Positions 28,172-38,821 are shown, counted from the stretch's first letter. The stretch: DNA of 64,000 nucleotides from Skeletonema tropicum (GCA_037178625.1 CM074133.1:1240001-1304000), one strand, 5' to 3'. Notes: generated by a model from the letters alone, not told the origin. Made by a program: numbers and translations.

Positions 28172-29863
28172 TCAAATTTTCAACTCGCCAACAGGGACAG
28201 TTCCTGATCCAATTACTTCGCCTGCTTTTGTAGACGAGTGCAATCCTTCCCATGCAACACGCACTCCAGCATTTGAGACTGTTCTTGCAGCCTTGTAGAT
28301 ACCTCTTTCGCGAAGTTCATGTCTTCGTGCTTTCGCGTCATCTAATATTTGCGATGGTGGCTCCATTGATGAGTATGGCTTCAAGGCAGATGGCCATATC
28401 AGTGGCTCTTTGCTCCACTTCTCAACATATTCTATTTCTTCCTGACCACTGGGTGATTGTTCCCATAAGATACCAGCATAGAATGGATCCACACCACTTA
28501 GGCCAGCATTCTGCCACATTGCTTCGTTGATTGCTGGATCATGATCTACAAGTGTGTGCTCAAACCAGTCACGCCCCAGTCGCCAGTCTAATCCTAACCC
28601 TTCCACTAGACAAGCTGCAGCCAACAAACGCATCCGACGTGACATCCAGCCTTCTTTCCAAAGCTGCCGCATACCGGCATCAACTAGTTCTGAGCCGGTG
28701 TTTCCGACGCACCACAAATTGAACAAGTCAGTCTCGGATACATGTGGTATATGAAGGCCGGATTTACATGAGTTGTCCATGAAATCCATCACAGCATCAC
28801 CACGTTGGAGAGGACCAAGCAAAGCATAAGACACATGGCTCCAGTCTCTCCATAGAAGATCTCTCAGACGAACACCAGCACCTGCAGCTCTTTGTGGAGA
28901 TAGGATGCCCCATCTTAAATATGGTGATAATTTAGTACTTCTAGACCCTTTCTCGGTCAGCGATGATGAAAATGTTGATGGATCGTTGCCTGAGCTCTTC
29001 GCTCGAATCAACGCCTCTTCTTCTGAAATGTCTCCCCAATCATCTAACAGTTGTTTTGCCCAAGAGGGAAAAGTATCTGCACTTGGTATAGTAATGGTTG
29101 TTGTAATTTTGTTCATGTCGTCATGTAGAGGAGGAGGTAATGGGGGAATGGGATGAAGATGTTGCTCCATATCCAATTTTTCTTTCATTGTATTGCTCAA
29201 GAAGGTTGACCATCGTAAAACTCTTCCACCCTGTCTACTACGTCCGAGAATTTTCGCAATGTCTTCAAATGAGACCAATGTTCCATCATTTACAACTTCC
29301 ACAACATCAGTAGATTGTAAATTGTCACTTAGTGCAGAGGCCCGCTTGTGATGCCGATCAAGTAAGCAAGTGTCAACGACCACATGGTTGGGATTCAATT
29401 CCTGAACTACTTGCGACAACTCATCTAGTGATGGAAGCAGCCAAAGCTGTTGACCAAGTTTTTCAAGTTCGTATTTCAAACCACGAACAGCTATATACCC
29501 GAAAGCTTCTGCTGGAGTACGCGGTTGATGGGTAGCTGGATAAGGCCAGGTAAGGCAGATAGATAAGCCATCAGATCCAAGTTTCGCAGCCGTGGTCAAT
29601 GCTTCGTTGTCTCTCAGCCGTAAACGACTGGAAGATAGCAATATTATCGCTGTATTTCTAGCTTGTGCATCATCACCACTCCTTGAAGTGAGCAGCGATG
29701 TTGATGTGTCAACTGCAGAGAGACGGGAGCATCTCATGGCTTTGCAATACGTCTTCGAGAGCTGGTAATATTGATGCTTATGCACCTGGCGTATCGTTGG
29801 TGCTGCAACGTAAAAGAACGCATGTGAGGTAGGCATCAGCAAGAGGATGATCGTCCACATCAT
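28172..29863 (-). CDS. Photolyase/cryptochrome family flavoprotein, probably plastid-targeted
   Basis: The 563-residue product has an N-terminal Rossmann photolyase domain (about residues 70-200, RLRLRDNEALTTAAKLG then VVVDTCLLDRHHKRA). The FAD-binding helical domain covers about 310-480: STKLSPYLRWGILSPQ, LLWRDWSHVSY, WCVGNTGSELVDAGMRQLW, WMSRRMRLLAAACL and LVDHDPAINEAMWQNA. These are the usual FAD contacts and Trp-rich core. The protein starts with a signal peptide whose end, TSHA-FFYVAAP, carries Phe at the cleavage site, so a plastid location is likely. Whether it repairs DNA or senses light cannot be told; no long C-terminal signalling tail is present. Its promoter and first 30 codons are duplicated upstream. 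Confidence 0.85.
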   Translation of the reverse strand: MMWTIILLLMPTSHAFFYVAAPTIRQVHKHQYYQLSKTYCKAMRCSRLSAVDTSTSLLTSRSGDDAQARNTAIILLSSSRLRLRDNEALTTAAKLGSDGLSICLTWPYPATHQPRTPAEAFGYIAVRGLKYELEKLGQQLWLLPSLDELSQVVQELNPNHVVVDTCLLDRHHKRASALSDNLQSTDVVEVVNDGTLVSFEDIAKILGRSRQGGRVLRWSTFLSNTMKEKLDMEQHLHPIPPLPPPLHDDMNKITTTITIPSADTFPSWAKQLLDDWGDISEEEALIRAKSSGNDPSTFSSSLTEKGSRSTKLSPYLRWGILSPQRAAGAGVRLRDLLWRDWSHVSYALLGPLQRGDAVMDFMDNSCKSGLHIPHVSETDLFNLWCVGNTGSELVDAGMRQLWKEGWMSRRMRLLAAACLVEGLGLDWRLGRDWFEHTLVDHDPAINEAMWQNAGLSGVDPFYAGILWEQSPSGQEEIEYVEKWSKEPLIWPSALKPYSSMEPPSQILDDAKARRHELRERGIYKAARTVSNAGVRVAWEGLHSSTKAGEVIGSGTVPVGELKI

Positions 29864-30503
29864 GGCTTTGTTGTGGTTTGACTGCTACTTGTTGTAGCGC
29901 TTCCATCATCGATCAGGCAAGCTAGGGAAAAAAGGAGGTGACATCAAAAATACCGGACCAACGTAGGAATCAGTACTGGAATCTCACTTTTCCCGTCAGT
30001 GAAAACCACATTTCCTCTCTCTACGGGTTCTATTCATATTGGTGCAACGCTTGCTTCGCATTTATATCAGGATCGGATACCCAATGGTTGATATTAAACG
30101 GGTATATATGTGACATGAAATCCTTGATGAGGATTATGTAAGCATAAGCATCTTCGAAGGATGCAAGTTTACAGGATTGTACGCTCTGAGGATGTAGATG
30201 CACGTGACTTGGTAGTTGTCTATGTTGGGCGAAGTAGGAATTTCAGTTGCAACTACAGCTGGGTGCAGCAAGTATTGACTGGATATGAGTGATTTAGTTA
30301 CAATGATGTTTTACTGTAGTAGGTCAACTGCATGTGATGGAGTACGAGAAACGTGTTCTGAGCTAAGTCAAAGTTCTATCTTGTTTCGCTTGTGAAATAG
30401 AGCACAAAGAGAGCATACGATAGGTACAGCATGGCCATGGCATTCCTGGGCTTGATCAGATTCTTTTATGTGCCCTGGGCTTGATGGACTGGGGATGAAA
30501 GTG
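29775..30503. repeat. 729 bp tandem duplication, proximal copy
   Basis: This copy covers the first 30 codons of the photolyase gene and about 640 bp upstream. It is matched by the directly adjacent 30504-31231 with one visible 1 bp difference (GATCAGGC here, GATCGGC there). The near identity suggests a recent event or an assembly duplication. Confidence 0.9.
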
Positions 30504-30592
30504 TGCTTATGCACCTGGCGTATCGTTGGTGCTGCAACGTAAAAGAACGCATGTGAGGTAGGCATCAGCAAGAGGATGATCGTCCACATCAT
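30504..30592 (-). pseudogene. Truncated photolyase N-terminus in the duplication
   Basis: The first about 30 codons, including the whole signal peptide and the Phe plastid motif, are repeated. The frame then leaves the duplicated unit and reads about 45 unrelated residues of upstream DNA before a stop near 30368. It lacks every photolyase domain, so it is a fragment, though transcription from it could provide an upstream reading frame. Confidence 0.8.
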
Positions 30593-31231
30593 GGCTTTGT
30601 TGTGGTTTGACTGCTACTTGTTGTAGCGCTTCCATCATCGATCGGCAAGCTAGGGAAAAAAGGAGGTGACATCAAAAATACCGGACCAACGTAGGAATCA
30701 GTACTGGAATCTCACTTTTCCCGTCAGTGAAAACCACATTTCCTCTCTCTACGGGTTCTATTCATATTGGTGCAACGCTTGCTTCGCATTTATATCAGGA
30801 TCGGATACCCAATGGTTGATATTAAACGGGTATATATGTGACATGAAATCCTTGATGAGGATTATGTAAGCATAAGCATCTTCGAAGGATGCAAGTTTAC
30901 AGGATTGTACGCTCTGAGGATGTAGATGCACGTGACTTGGTAGTTGTCTATGTTGGGCGAAGTAGGAATTTCAGTTGCAACTACAGCTGGGTGCAGCAAG
31001 TATTGACTGGATATGAGTGATTTAGTTACAATGATGTTTTACTGTAGTAGGTCAACTGCATGTGATGGAGTACGAGAAACGTGTTCTGAGCTAAGTCAAA
31101 GTTCTATCTTGTTTCGCTTGTGAAATAGAGCACAAAGAGAGCATACGATAGGTACAGCATGGCCATGGCATTCCTGGGCTTGATCAGATTCTTTTATGTG
31201 CCCTGGGCTTGATGGACTGGGGATGAAAGTG
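30504..31231. repeat. 729 bp tandem duplication, distal copy
   Basis: The second copy begins directly after GATGAAAGTG and ends at the same word before unique sequence (ACAACGAAAG). It carries a second photolyase promoter and start codon. Confidence 0.9.
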
Positions 31232-31264
31232 ACAACGAAAGTTGAAACAAGGGGTGAAAGTTCC

Positions 31265-31433
31265 TAATCAAGCAAGAGTACCTAGCAAGAACCGATTTAA
31301 TCAGTGTCACATATAAACTGACATCTCGAACGTGTCAAAGCTGGTGGTATGGTAATCAAGCAAGAGTCTAGTCAAGAACCGATTTAATCAGTGTCACATA
31401 TAAACTGACATCTCGAACGTGTCAAAGCTGGTG
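31265..31433. repeat. Two-copy tandem repeat of about 82 bp
   Basis: Units at 31265-31346 and 31353-31433 begin TAATCAAGCAAGAGT and end CGTGTCAAAGCTGGTG, with a small difference after AAGAGT. They lie between the duplicated photolyase promoter and the next gene. The whole 29864-31745 stretch (1.9 kb) holds no other supported gene. Confidence 0.85.
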
Positions 31434-31745
31434 ACATCTTCAAATTATTCAAAACTTGAGCGCTTGCTTTCGTTCAAGGCTTTCGTTCTCAGTAACAGGA
31501 CTTCCAAGGTACTTAATTCCGACTTACAATATTCACGTGAAAGCTGTCGAACGAGAAACTATCCAACTTCTTTCATGTTTGACTTTTTGACTGTTTGACT
31601 TTTTTTCATGCGAATGAAGCGAAGTGATCGTTAGCAAGGTGCCTCTCTCCTCCTAAAATACCTGCTGTGTTTGAATACATTGCTGCCCTGCTCGTCATAC
31701 TTAACAATAATTATTGGTGGTGGAGACAGCTAAACGATATTGATA

Positions 31746-32768
31746 ATGACATCTTCGTCATCCTTCGTTCAAGACGCCGCCTCAGTCGCCGCTTCTCGTT
31801 TTCATGAAGCCGTTTCTCACATGCAAAAACCAGAGACTCGTTCAAAAATCCAAGCAAAGGTGGACTATGTAGTGAAAACGATGTTCGCTCCCTGCGTCGG
31901 GGAAGTTGGTGGCGTCCCATTTGATGATTGCGGAGGTGGGGAGGGAAATGGGATGGTCCGTCCAGATGCCGTTCCCATGGAAGTGTCGCCGAACACAACA
32001 GAGGAAGACATGACTACTCCAGCAGCAGCAGTCACCCCACAACCGCAGCAGTTTACGTCCCAGTCCTTTCCAGAGACAAAAAGTAACACTAAGAGACAGG
32101 AAAACTCTCTCCAAAAACTCAGAAAACTGGGCGCCAGGCATCAACTCGCTTCGGGGTACATTGACGAGACTTTGCCGGATGCTGCTAGGCCGGTATCAGA
32201 CGATAAAGTTGTCACACCGACATCCACAGGTGATAATGCCGAGGAACACGTTGCTGATGAGGTGGATTTTGATGATGGTATATCCGCCATTTCATCACAT
32301 ACTTTGGAGGAGATGGAGAAGAGGCGTCTACTCCACACGGTAACGGTCAGCCCTAATCACTTCTCCGAGCCAAGGTTACCACCATCATCAAAAATTATTG
32401 AAAATACTGACTTTTCCAAGAAGCCAATGATGGAAACTACAGATGGGGAAGCTGAAGAGGACTTCTTTGGGGAGCCATTCTTCAACCAAACAGCTCCCCA
32501 GTTGCAAACCAACGTATCGAATGATTCTCAGCAGTTGGAAAAGGCATGGGATTTGGATGAAGTGAATTACTGGAAGGATGAGGTCAAGAAGGACAAGAAG
32601 AAGAATGATAAAAGATCTTCTAGACGACAAAAACGACTGACGGTGGAAGAGCGAGCCAAAAGGTTGAGAGAGTTGAACAACAGAGATTTGAGCCGTAGTC
32701 GAAGCAGAAGTAGTGGAAGCCACCCTCATGATACCGGTGTGATTGGACAGCTCCGTGTGCAGGTTTAA
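31746..32768 (+). CDS. Hypothetical protein with basic, SR-rich C-terminus
   Basis: The 340-residue product is not recognised. The ATG at 31746 is the first in frame. Residues 1-50 look helical (VAASRFHEAVSHMQ) and the middle is acidic and disordered. The last 60 residues hold KKDKKKNDKRSSRRQKR, then VEERAKRLRELNN and SRSRSRSS, which look like nuclear localisation and RNA-binding-type basic sequence. No signal peptide or membrane span is seen. A nuclear protein is a guess from composition only. Confidence 0.55.
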   Translation: MTSSSSFVQDAASVAASRFHEAVSHMQKPETRSKIQAKVDYVVKTMFAPCVGEVGGVPFDDCGGGEGNGMVRPDAVPMEVSPNTTEEDMTTPAAAVTPQPQQFTSQSFPETKSNTKRQENSLQKLRKLGARHQLASGYIDETLPDAARPVSDDKVVTPTSTGDNAEEHVADEVDFDDGISAISSHTLEEMEKRRLLHTVTVSPNHFSEPRLPPSSKIIENTDFSKKPMMETTDGEAEEDFFGEPFFNQTAPQLQTNVSNDSQQLEKAWDLDEVNYWKDEVKKDKKKNDKRSSRRQKRLTVEERAKRLRELNNRDLSRSRSRSSGSHPHDTGVIGQLRVQV

Positions 32769-33288
32769 GAGGACAGTGAAATTATCTCCTTGTGTTGGCG
32801 TCGCTGTGAATTTAAGCTGGCAGAATCAGACGTCTCCTCTTAGCAAGTCATTTTTGTCGTATATACATGTTGTGGGTATTGCAAATAATTGAAGTAGGAA
32901 CAACTTTAGCCTTGATCTGCTTCGTCTCCACTCTACTGCACGCTATCTTTCCAATCAGAACTGGTATAATGCCCTAAACTTTCACTCGTCCTCTCACTGC
33001 AAATAAGTACCATACAATATATACGAAGCGGAGCGAGTGCATGCAAGGTGCAGCTGGCGAGCGAGCAGCACCTTGCACTCCCTTGGCCCGACCGGAGTTT
33101 TCCCCATTTTTAGACAGTGACGCATGAAGATGATTTTTTTGCAGGCTCACGGCCGTCCAAGCCCTTCAAGCTTGCCTTCCATGTCAACACTTTTCATCTC
33201 ACTACGCTATTGACTTCTTCGTCGATCCACCTTTAGAGCATAGTGTTTCATTCAGTAGTTGTTTGTTTTTTTTTTCGACATCCTTAAA
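32769..33288. other. Intergenic with a stem-loop at 33035-33080
   Basis: This 520 bp region leads to the trigger factor gene. GCAAGGTGC (33043-33051) pairs perfectly with GCACCTTGC (33068-33076). Flanking GAGT and ACTC extend the stem across a 4-base bulge, with a 16-base loop. Just before the ATG there is a T11-type run. No gene is seen. Confidence 0.5.
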
Positions 33289-35301
33289 ATGGCTAGAATT
33301 TCTCAATTGGCGTTGGCTGCTTGCCTGGCCCTCTCTGCCCTCCACGCAGATGCATTCACAGCAGTGCCCTCCCGAACATATGTGTCAACACGCAACCAAC
33401 CTCTGTTCCTCTCCTCCACCGAAGCTGCATCTTCATCACTCAAGCGTCTACCAGAATCAGCAGTAGAGCTTACTCTTCACGTCCCCGCTGCCGCCACATC
33501 AGCCGCATATGACAAGGTTCTCACAGAGGTTTCCAAAAAGGTGTCAATCCCCGGATTTCGCAAGGGTGCTAAAATCCCACCCCAGGTGATCGAGAATGCA
33601 TGGAATAAAAATGGTGGAAAGAAAGGGCTTAGGACCATGGCAATCAACGAGCTTGTCGGTGAATTGATTGAGACTGCGCTCAAGGAAGAGCATGAATTGG
33701 AGCCCATTGGACAGCCTTCTCTTGTTACTTCTGCTGAACAATTGGCTGAGACTTTTTCGCCAGGTGAAGAATTGGATTTGACTGTCAAATGTGATGTTTG
33801 GCCAGAAATTAAATTCAAGCAAGTCGAAGGGCAAGATAAGCCATACAGTGGATTGAAGGGAAGCTACAAGAGAAAGCCTTTCAACCAACAGAGATTTGAT
33901 GCTGCTTTGAGAGATTTGTTGGAAAGATATGCAACATTAGAGCAATACGATGATGATTCCCATTCATTGACAACAGGCGATGCGTGCAAGGTGAATATGG
34001 TTGGCTACATGGCTACAGCTGACGGTGAAAAGGGAGAACCTCTTCCTAATGCGGCAAGTGGTGATGATGTTGAGGTCATTTTGGGTGAAGGAAGATACAT
34101 GGATGGATTGGTTGAAGGCCTTGAGGGCGGTAAAGTTGGTGAAACTAAGACAGTGAAAGTCCGTTTCCCTGATGTAAGTTTCATCTCTTGTCATGCTTGG
34201 TCTGATTCTTGTTGGTTTGGTTACTAATCATACTTGTCATGTGTTTTGTTGCAGGCTTTGAAAAACAAAGAACTCGCCGGAAAAGATGCCATTTTTGATG
34301 TTGAAATTCTGTCCGCCTCGAGGCGTTCTCTCCCTGAGCTAACTGATGAGTTCGCCAATGAAGTCCGTGAAGGACTTACTGCTGACAGTCTAAAAGAAGA
34401 ACTCCGCAAGGCAGTCGACTCTCAAGATGCACAAGAGTACATGGGTGCCCGCAATGCAGCTTTAGGCAAAGCACTGAGTGATATTATTGATGTTGATGTG
34501 CCCGATACTTTGGTAACCAATCAAGCCCGGGAAAAATATGCCCTCATGATGACTGATATGCGTGACAATGGTATGGCTGATGAAGACATTAAGAAAATGA
34601 TCAACCCTGAAAACTTCCTCAAATACAAGGATATTCAAAAGGATGATATCGTGCGTGATTTCAAGATATCTATGGCTGTTGATGAGATTGCTCGTTTGGA
34701 AAATATTCAGGTACCAGCTTATCAGGTTGAAGAACAAATTCAGTCGTTGAAGGATCAAGCGGCCAAGGAGGGTCAATCAACAGACGGTTTGGATGATGAG
34801 CAAATGAGAAGAAAGGTTGAGTCCACATTGGAACGTCGTATGGTGTATGACCTGTTGGCCGAGGTGGCTGAGTTAGAGGTTGAATACGTTGAAGAAGAGG
34901 CATTTGACGAAGAATTATTGGAGAAGTTGGCTCAAGAATCAATTGCTAGGGAGGAAGCAGCAGCAGCAGAACAAGCAAGCACAGAAGGTAAGCAGGAAGA
35001 TGAAGTCGTTGCCACTGCTGCAGTAGTTGCTGAAGAAGATGTCGCACCTGCTGAAGAGGAGGTTGTTGTCGCTGAAGAAGAGACTGAGCCTGTAAAATCA
35101 GAGGAAATCGCTGCTAGCACGGAGGACAGCGAGTCCGATGCATCTCCTGAGCCTGTTGAGATAGATGCGTCCAGATACGATGGCATGGATCCGGAAGAAA
35201 AGGCATTCAATATCTTGAAAGATCTTGGTATGATTGAGATTCATGCAGATCCAGACTCGCCTGACTTTGATGCCAGTATCTATGAAGAGGAAGAAGATTA
35301 G
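33289..35301 (+). CDS. tig: Plastid trigger factor chaperone, two exons
   Basis: Exons 33289-34173 and 34255-35301 join in phase 0 (81 bp intron, GTAAGT donor) and encode 643 residues. A signal peptide ends LHADAF-TAVP, the diatom plastid motif. The ribosome-binding domain follows (about 60-200), with the signature GFRKG near residue 98. The PPIase-like domain carries VRFPD-ALKNKELAGKDAIF across the splice site. The helical C-terminal arm includes LPELTDEFANEV. Trigger factor binds nascent chains at the bacterial-type ribosome exit, here in the plastid. An acidic, Ala/Glu/Val-rich tail of about 110 residues is added after the normal end. The joined reading restores the family motif at the intron, which supports the splice. 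Confidence 0.93.
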
Positions 35302-35744
35302 GATTGACAGCATGCATTTAGAACACTTTCTTACCACCTTTTCGTTTGTTTTCACTTTCTACAGCGTAAAGTAAAGGTGATGGGTAAGAAGATGCACAAA
35401 ACCTCAATGTCAAGTCTAACTACTTAAATAATAAACTTAAACTGGTAGCAACTGCTTGTCTGGCTTACTCACGAATCCACGTTAGCGTTAGCTGTTATCA
35501 CAACAGATGTATGGTACTTCGTCGTAGAGCGTGGAAGGGTTCCATATTCTTTCATGTGCCCTGCCCTGGGCGGGTTCCATTCCGGTTCAGCAAACCCCGT
35601 GCGTCAGTTCGTAAAAAGCAAATTTACTAAAAAAGCCTGGAACACGTCACAGGAGCAGTTTTGAGCCGGCAAGCGACCGTGACCATGTAGATCGCTCATA
35701 ATACACATGTATTGGCAGCGCATTGTCGATAGGAAGACCTAACC
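35302..35744. other. Intergenic, no gene seen
   Basis: This 443 bp holds the trigger factor 3' end (AATAATAAAC near 35430) and the promoter of the reductase gene. I see no repeat, RNA fold or further gene. Confidence 0.5.
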
Positions 35745-36931
35745 ATGATTGAACTGCCATTCCCCGCCCCGATCCTCATCGCTGTGGCCATCATCATAGC
35801 CACAACCGCGTTCCTCCTCGGCAAGAAGTCCAAACCGGCTCTCGATGTTGTTGAGTTCACACCTCTTCCATTGATCAAAAAAGAGAGTCTCTCTCACGAC
35901 ACTCGTCGCTTCACCTTCGCTCTTCCCAACGGCCCTGATGGAAAGCTTGGTCTTCCTGTAGGTCAGCACATTACATTGAAGTTTACCGAAACTTTGCCTG
36001 ATGGAAAGACTAAGAACCACCAGAGGAGTTACACACCTACAACTGGCGATGATACTCCTGGAACTGTTACTTTCGTGATTAAGGTGTACAAAGCAGGTGT
36101 CCATCCCAAATTCCCTGACGGAGGAAAGATGAGTCAGCATTTGGATAGTCTGGAGATTGGAGATACTGTTGATATGAGAGGTCCCAAGGGTGAGTACTCG
36201 AAAGCATTGCATATTTTGTTCAGTGGGTTATGCAACAATGACGTGCCAATTTAATATGCGAAGGTGGAGTATTTTCGAGGTCTTTTGAGTGTCTATCAAC
36301 AACACTTGGATATTACCGCAATGGCTTATAGTCAAGCTGTGTGGCTTGAATACTATGAGACGTTCATGATAAAAGTTTTCTTGCATCGATTGCTCGAGAC
36401 AAGTGTAATGCATACTCTTTCAACTAACTTTCTTGTCTTTCCATTCTCCCAGGACACATGACTTATCACAAAAATGGTTCATTTACGGTTCACCCTATGC
36501 TGAAGAGAGATCCTGACGAAAAACGCACGGCTAAACACTTTGGAATGATTGCTGGAGGTACTGGAATCACACCCATGCTTCAGATAATACATGCTGCGCT
36601 TCGCGATGAGCCCAACTCTAATGTCACCTGTTCGCTACTTTATGCTAACCAGACTGAAGATGATATTCTTGTTCGTGAGGAGTTGGAAGCTGCTGTGGAA
36701 AAGTTTGGTGGCAGATTCAAATTGCATTACACTGTTGATCGTCCTCCTGAAAACTGGAAGTACTCTACTGGTTTCATCACAAAGGAAATGATTGAGAAGC
36801 ATTTGCCTGCGGCATCTGGTGATGGAAGTACGCAGATTTTGATGTGTGGACCTCCTCCTATGATCAAGTTTGCGTGCTTGCCGAATTTGGAGGCATTGGG
36901 ATTCAAAAAGTCGGATTACTTCGTCTTTTAA
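35745..36931 (+). CDS. NADH-cytochrome b5 reductase, two exons
   Basis: Exons 35745-36189 and 36453-36931 encode 307 residues; the 263 bp intron (GTGAGT donor, CCCAG end) splits a glycine codon in RGPKG-HMTYH. The protein moves electrons from NADH through FAD to cytochrome b5 for fatty acid desaturation and related reactions. An N-terminal membrane anchor (residues 6-25) precedes the FAD-binding motif RSYTPT near residue 98. The NADH-binding [11 protein letters not shown] and CGPPPM motifs lie in exon 2. Length and motifs match the family. It probably sits on ER or outer mitochondrial membrane. Retaining the intron would stop translation soon after the FAD domain. Confidence 0.93.
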
Positions 36932-37501
36932 TTTCATTACTGAACTAAATGTACAAAGCTACCAAGCGTAGGAGCATGCTGACTCTTCTGAGTTTTCTTG
37001 TTGCTCTTCATTTGTCCTTCGAAACTTATGTTAGCAGCTTGCTCCTGATTCCCCACTTTCTGCCTATCCTGCTCTTGCTTCTGTGTGCATTGGTTCTAGT
37101 CGGCAACTCTCTTCTGTCTAGCCTTCTCTTTCATCTTCAACTTCACCCTGATCTTTCTATTCTTCTTCAATTCCCGCCGCAACTCGTATGTTTTGTAAAC
37201 ATTGGTGGTATGATTGGTAGAAGACTCAAGCTCAAGCGACTCTGTGGGCAACGAAGGTAAGCTGCTGCGCCAGAGAGCTCTGTATCAAGATACCGCTGAC
37301 AACTCCTAACTTGCATACTGCTCTCGAATTGGATAAATAACCTATCCTATTTATCCAAATACTTCATTAAGTGACCAAATGACACCGGCCGCCATCAACC
37401 TGCATGCGAAAATCCATCACAGCCATCAAATTTACCATTTTTGCATCCCTTTCATACCGCACACTTCACTATCATATCTACCAGCGGCTACCCACCTACT
37501 C
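36932..37501. other. Intergenic, possible reverse-strand exon
   Basis: The forward 103-codon frame at 36949-37260 is Leu-rich with no family features. The reverse strand of the same stretch reads as a basic Lys/Glu/Gln-rich peptide in two open pieces split by a TAG at about 37107-37109. Neither is strong enough to call. The first 41 codons of the frame that leads into RPAC1 start at 37379 and are treated as upstream sequence. Confidence 0.35.
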
Positions 37502-38821
37502 ATGCCACCAATTCCTCAAGCCGACACCTCCGCCACAGGCGGCGTCTACGATGTCAACGAAGCAGGCATCCAATTTCGCCACGCGCCGTCACTCCCTACA
37601 CCAGCCAACGGTGACGAATTCTTAAAACGCTTCAAGAGTGGCTTCAAATTCAATGTTCTCGAGCGCCCATCAAAGAATGAACTAGTGTTTGAGATCATCG
37701 GAGTAGATGTGTCTTTTGCAAATGCTCTACGTAGGATAATGATTGCGGAAATCCCAACGATGGCGTTGGAAAATGTATACATGTGGAATAACTCGGGGTT
37801 GATTCATGATGAAGTGTTGTCTCATCGATTGGGTCTTGTGCCACTGAATGTTGACCCACGCTTGTTTGATGAATATGGTCACGACGTGGATGAAAATGGG
37901 GATGCAGCTTTCACGGATAGGAATACTATTGTGTTCAAATTACATGTAGTTTGTGGCAAGAATGAAGCTGACGATGAAAGGCTTCAAAAGAAAAGGAATG
38001 CCGAATTTAAAGCAGAGGGGATGGTTAGCGGATATGATGTTGAAGAAGCACAACAAAAGAAGGCTGAGAAGGGTGGGGGCATGAACATTGGAGACGATGA
38101 TGATGAAATGAAAGAGGAAGTGGAGGAACCATCTGTTATGAACTTGTCTGTTGCAGATAGAGCTGCTGCTGATGCTGCGTCGTCCAACTTGAACAAATCG
38201 TCCACGCCCATTGATACTCCTCACCGCCCTTTCACAAGACATGTGTACACGCGAGACATGCTCTGGTGTCCACAAGGTGATCAGTTGGCGAAATTCCCTC
38301 TCCATTCATCTGGTGCAGGTCATGTTGGTGGTGGTATCCGACCTCTCCACGAAGATATATTATTGGCAAAGCTACGTCCAGGGCAGGTAATTGAGCTCGA
38401 GGCTCATGCCAAGAAAGGGATTGGTAAGGATCATGCCAAGTGGAGTCCAGTTGCAACTGCTAGTTATCGCCTGATGCCAAGTATTGAGATAGTGAAACCT
38501 ATCTATGATGAATTAGCAGAAGAGTTGGTTAATTGGATGGAACCTGGAGTCTTCAAGTTGGAAGAAGCAGATGATGTAAACCATCGTGTCAAGGCTGTGG
38601 TTGTAAATCCATATGCTTGTACCATGTCACGCAATTTCATGAGGAATCCTGCTTTGAAGGAGAGTATCAAAATGAGCCGTATTCCGAACCATTTTATCTT
38701 TAGTGTGGAAAGTGTTGGAATGATGGAACCGGCAGTGATTGTTGCTGAGGCTCTGAAGGTTTTGAAAAACAAAGCTATCAATTTATCTGGATTGACAGAC
38801 GAAGCTGAAGCAATGAATTAA
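37502..38821 (+). CDS. POLR1C: RNA polymerase I and III subunit RPAC1 (AC40)
   Basis: The 439-residue protein is the alpha-like subunit shared by RNA polymerases I and III, which pairs with RPAC2 to start enzyme assembly. The alpha signature is clear: ELVFEIIGVDVSFANALRRIM, AEIPTMALENVYMWNN, and DEVLSHRLGLVPLNVDP. Later blocks, such as WCPQGDQLAKFP, ILLAKLRPGQVIELEAHA and GKDHAKWSPVATASYRL, fit the family. An acidic insert of about 80 residues (near 170-250) interrupts the second half. I prefer the ATG at 37502 because it gives a family-like length; an in-frame ATG at 37379 would add 41 residues rich in His and Ile with no similarity. Confidence 0.93.
   Translation: MPPIPQADTSATGGVYDVNEAGIQFRHAPSLPTPANGDEFLKRFKSGFKFNVLERPSKNELVFEIIGVDVSFANALRRIMIAEIPTMALENVYMWNNSGLIHDEVLSHRLGLVPLNVDPRLFDEYGHDVDENGDAAFTDRNTIVFKLHVVCGKNEADDERLQKKRNAEFKAEGMVSGYDVEEAQQKKAEKGGGMNIGDDDDEMKEEVEEPSVMNLSVADRAAADAASSNLNKSSTPIDTPHRPFTRHVYTRDMLWCPQGDQLAKFPLHSSGAGHVGGGIRPLHEDILLAKLRPGQVIELEAHAKKGIGKDHAKWSPVATASYRLMPSIEIVKPIYDELAEELVNWMEPGVFKLEEADDVNHRVKAVVVNPYACTMSRNFMRNPALKESIKMSRIPNHFIFSVESVGMMEPAVIVAEALKVLKNKAINLSGLTDEAEAMN

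Noticed and set aside
36949..37260. Forward 103-codon Leu-rich frame
   Set aside because: Its hydrophobicity is what results from reading Lys/Glu-rich reverse-strand sequence; no independent support.
37379..37501. 41-codon N-terminal extension of RPAC1
   Set aside because: No similarity to the family and unusual composition; the ATG at 37502 gives a normal start.
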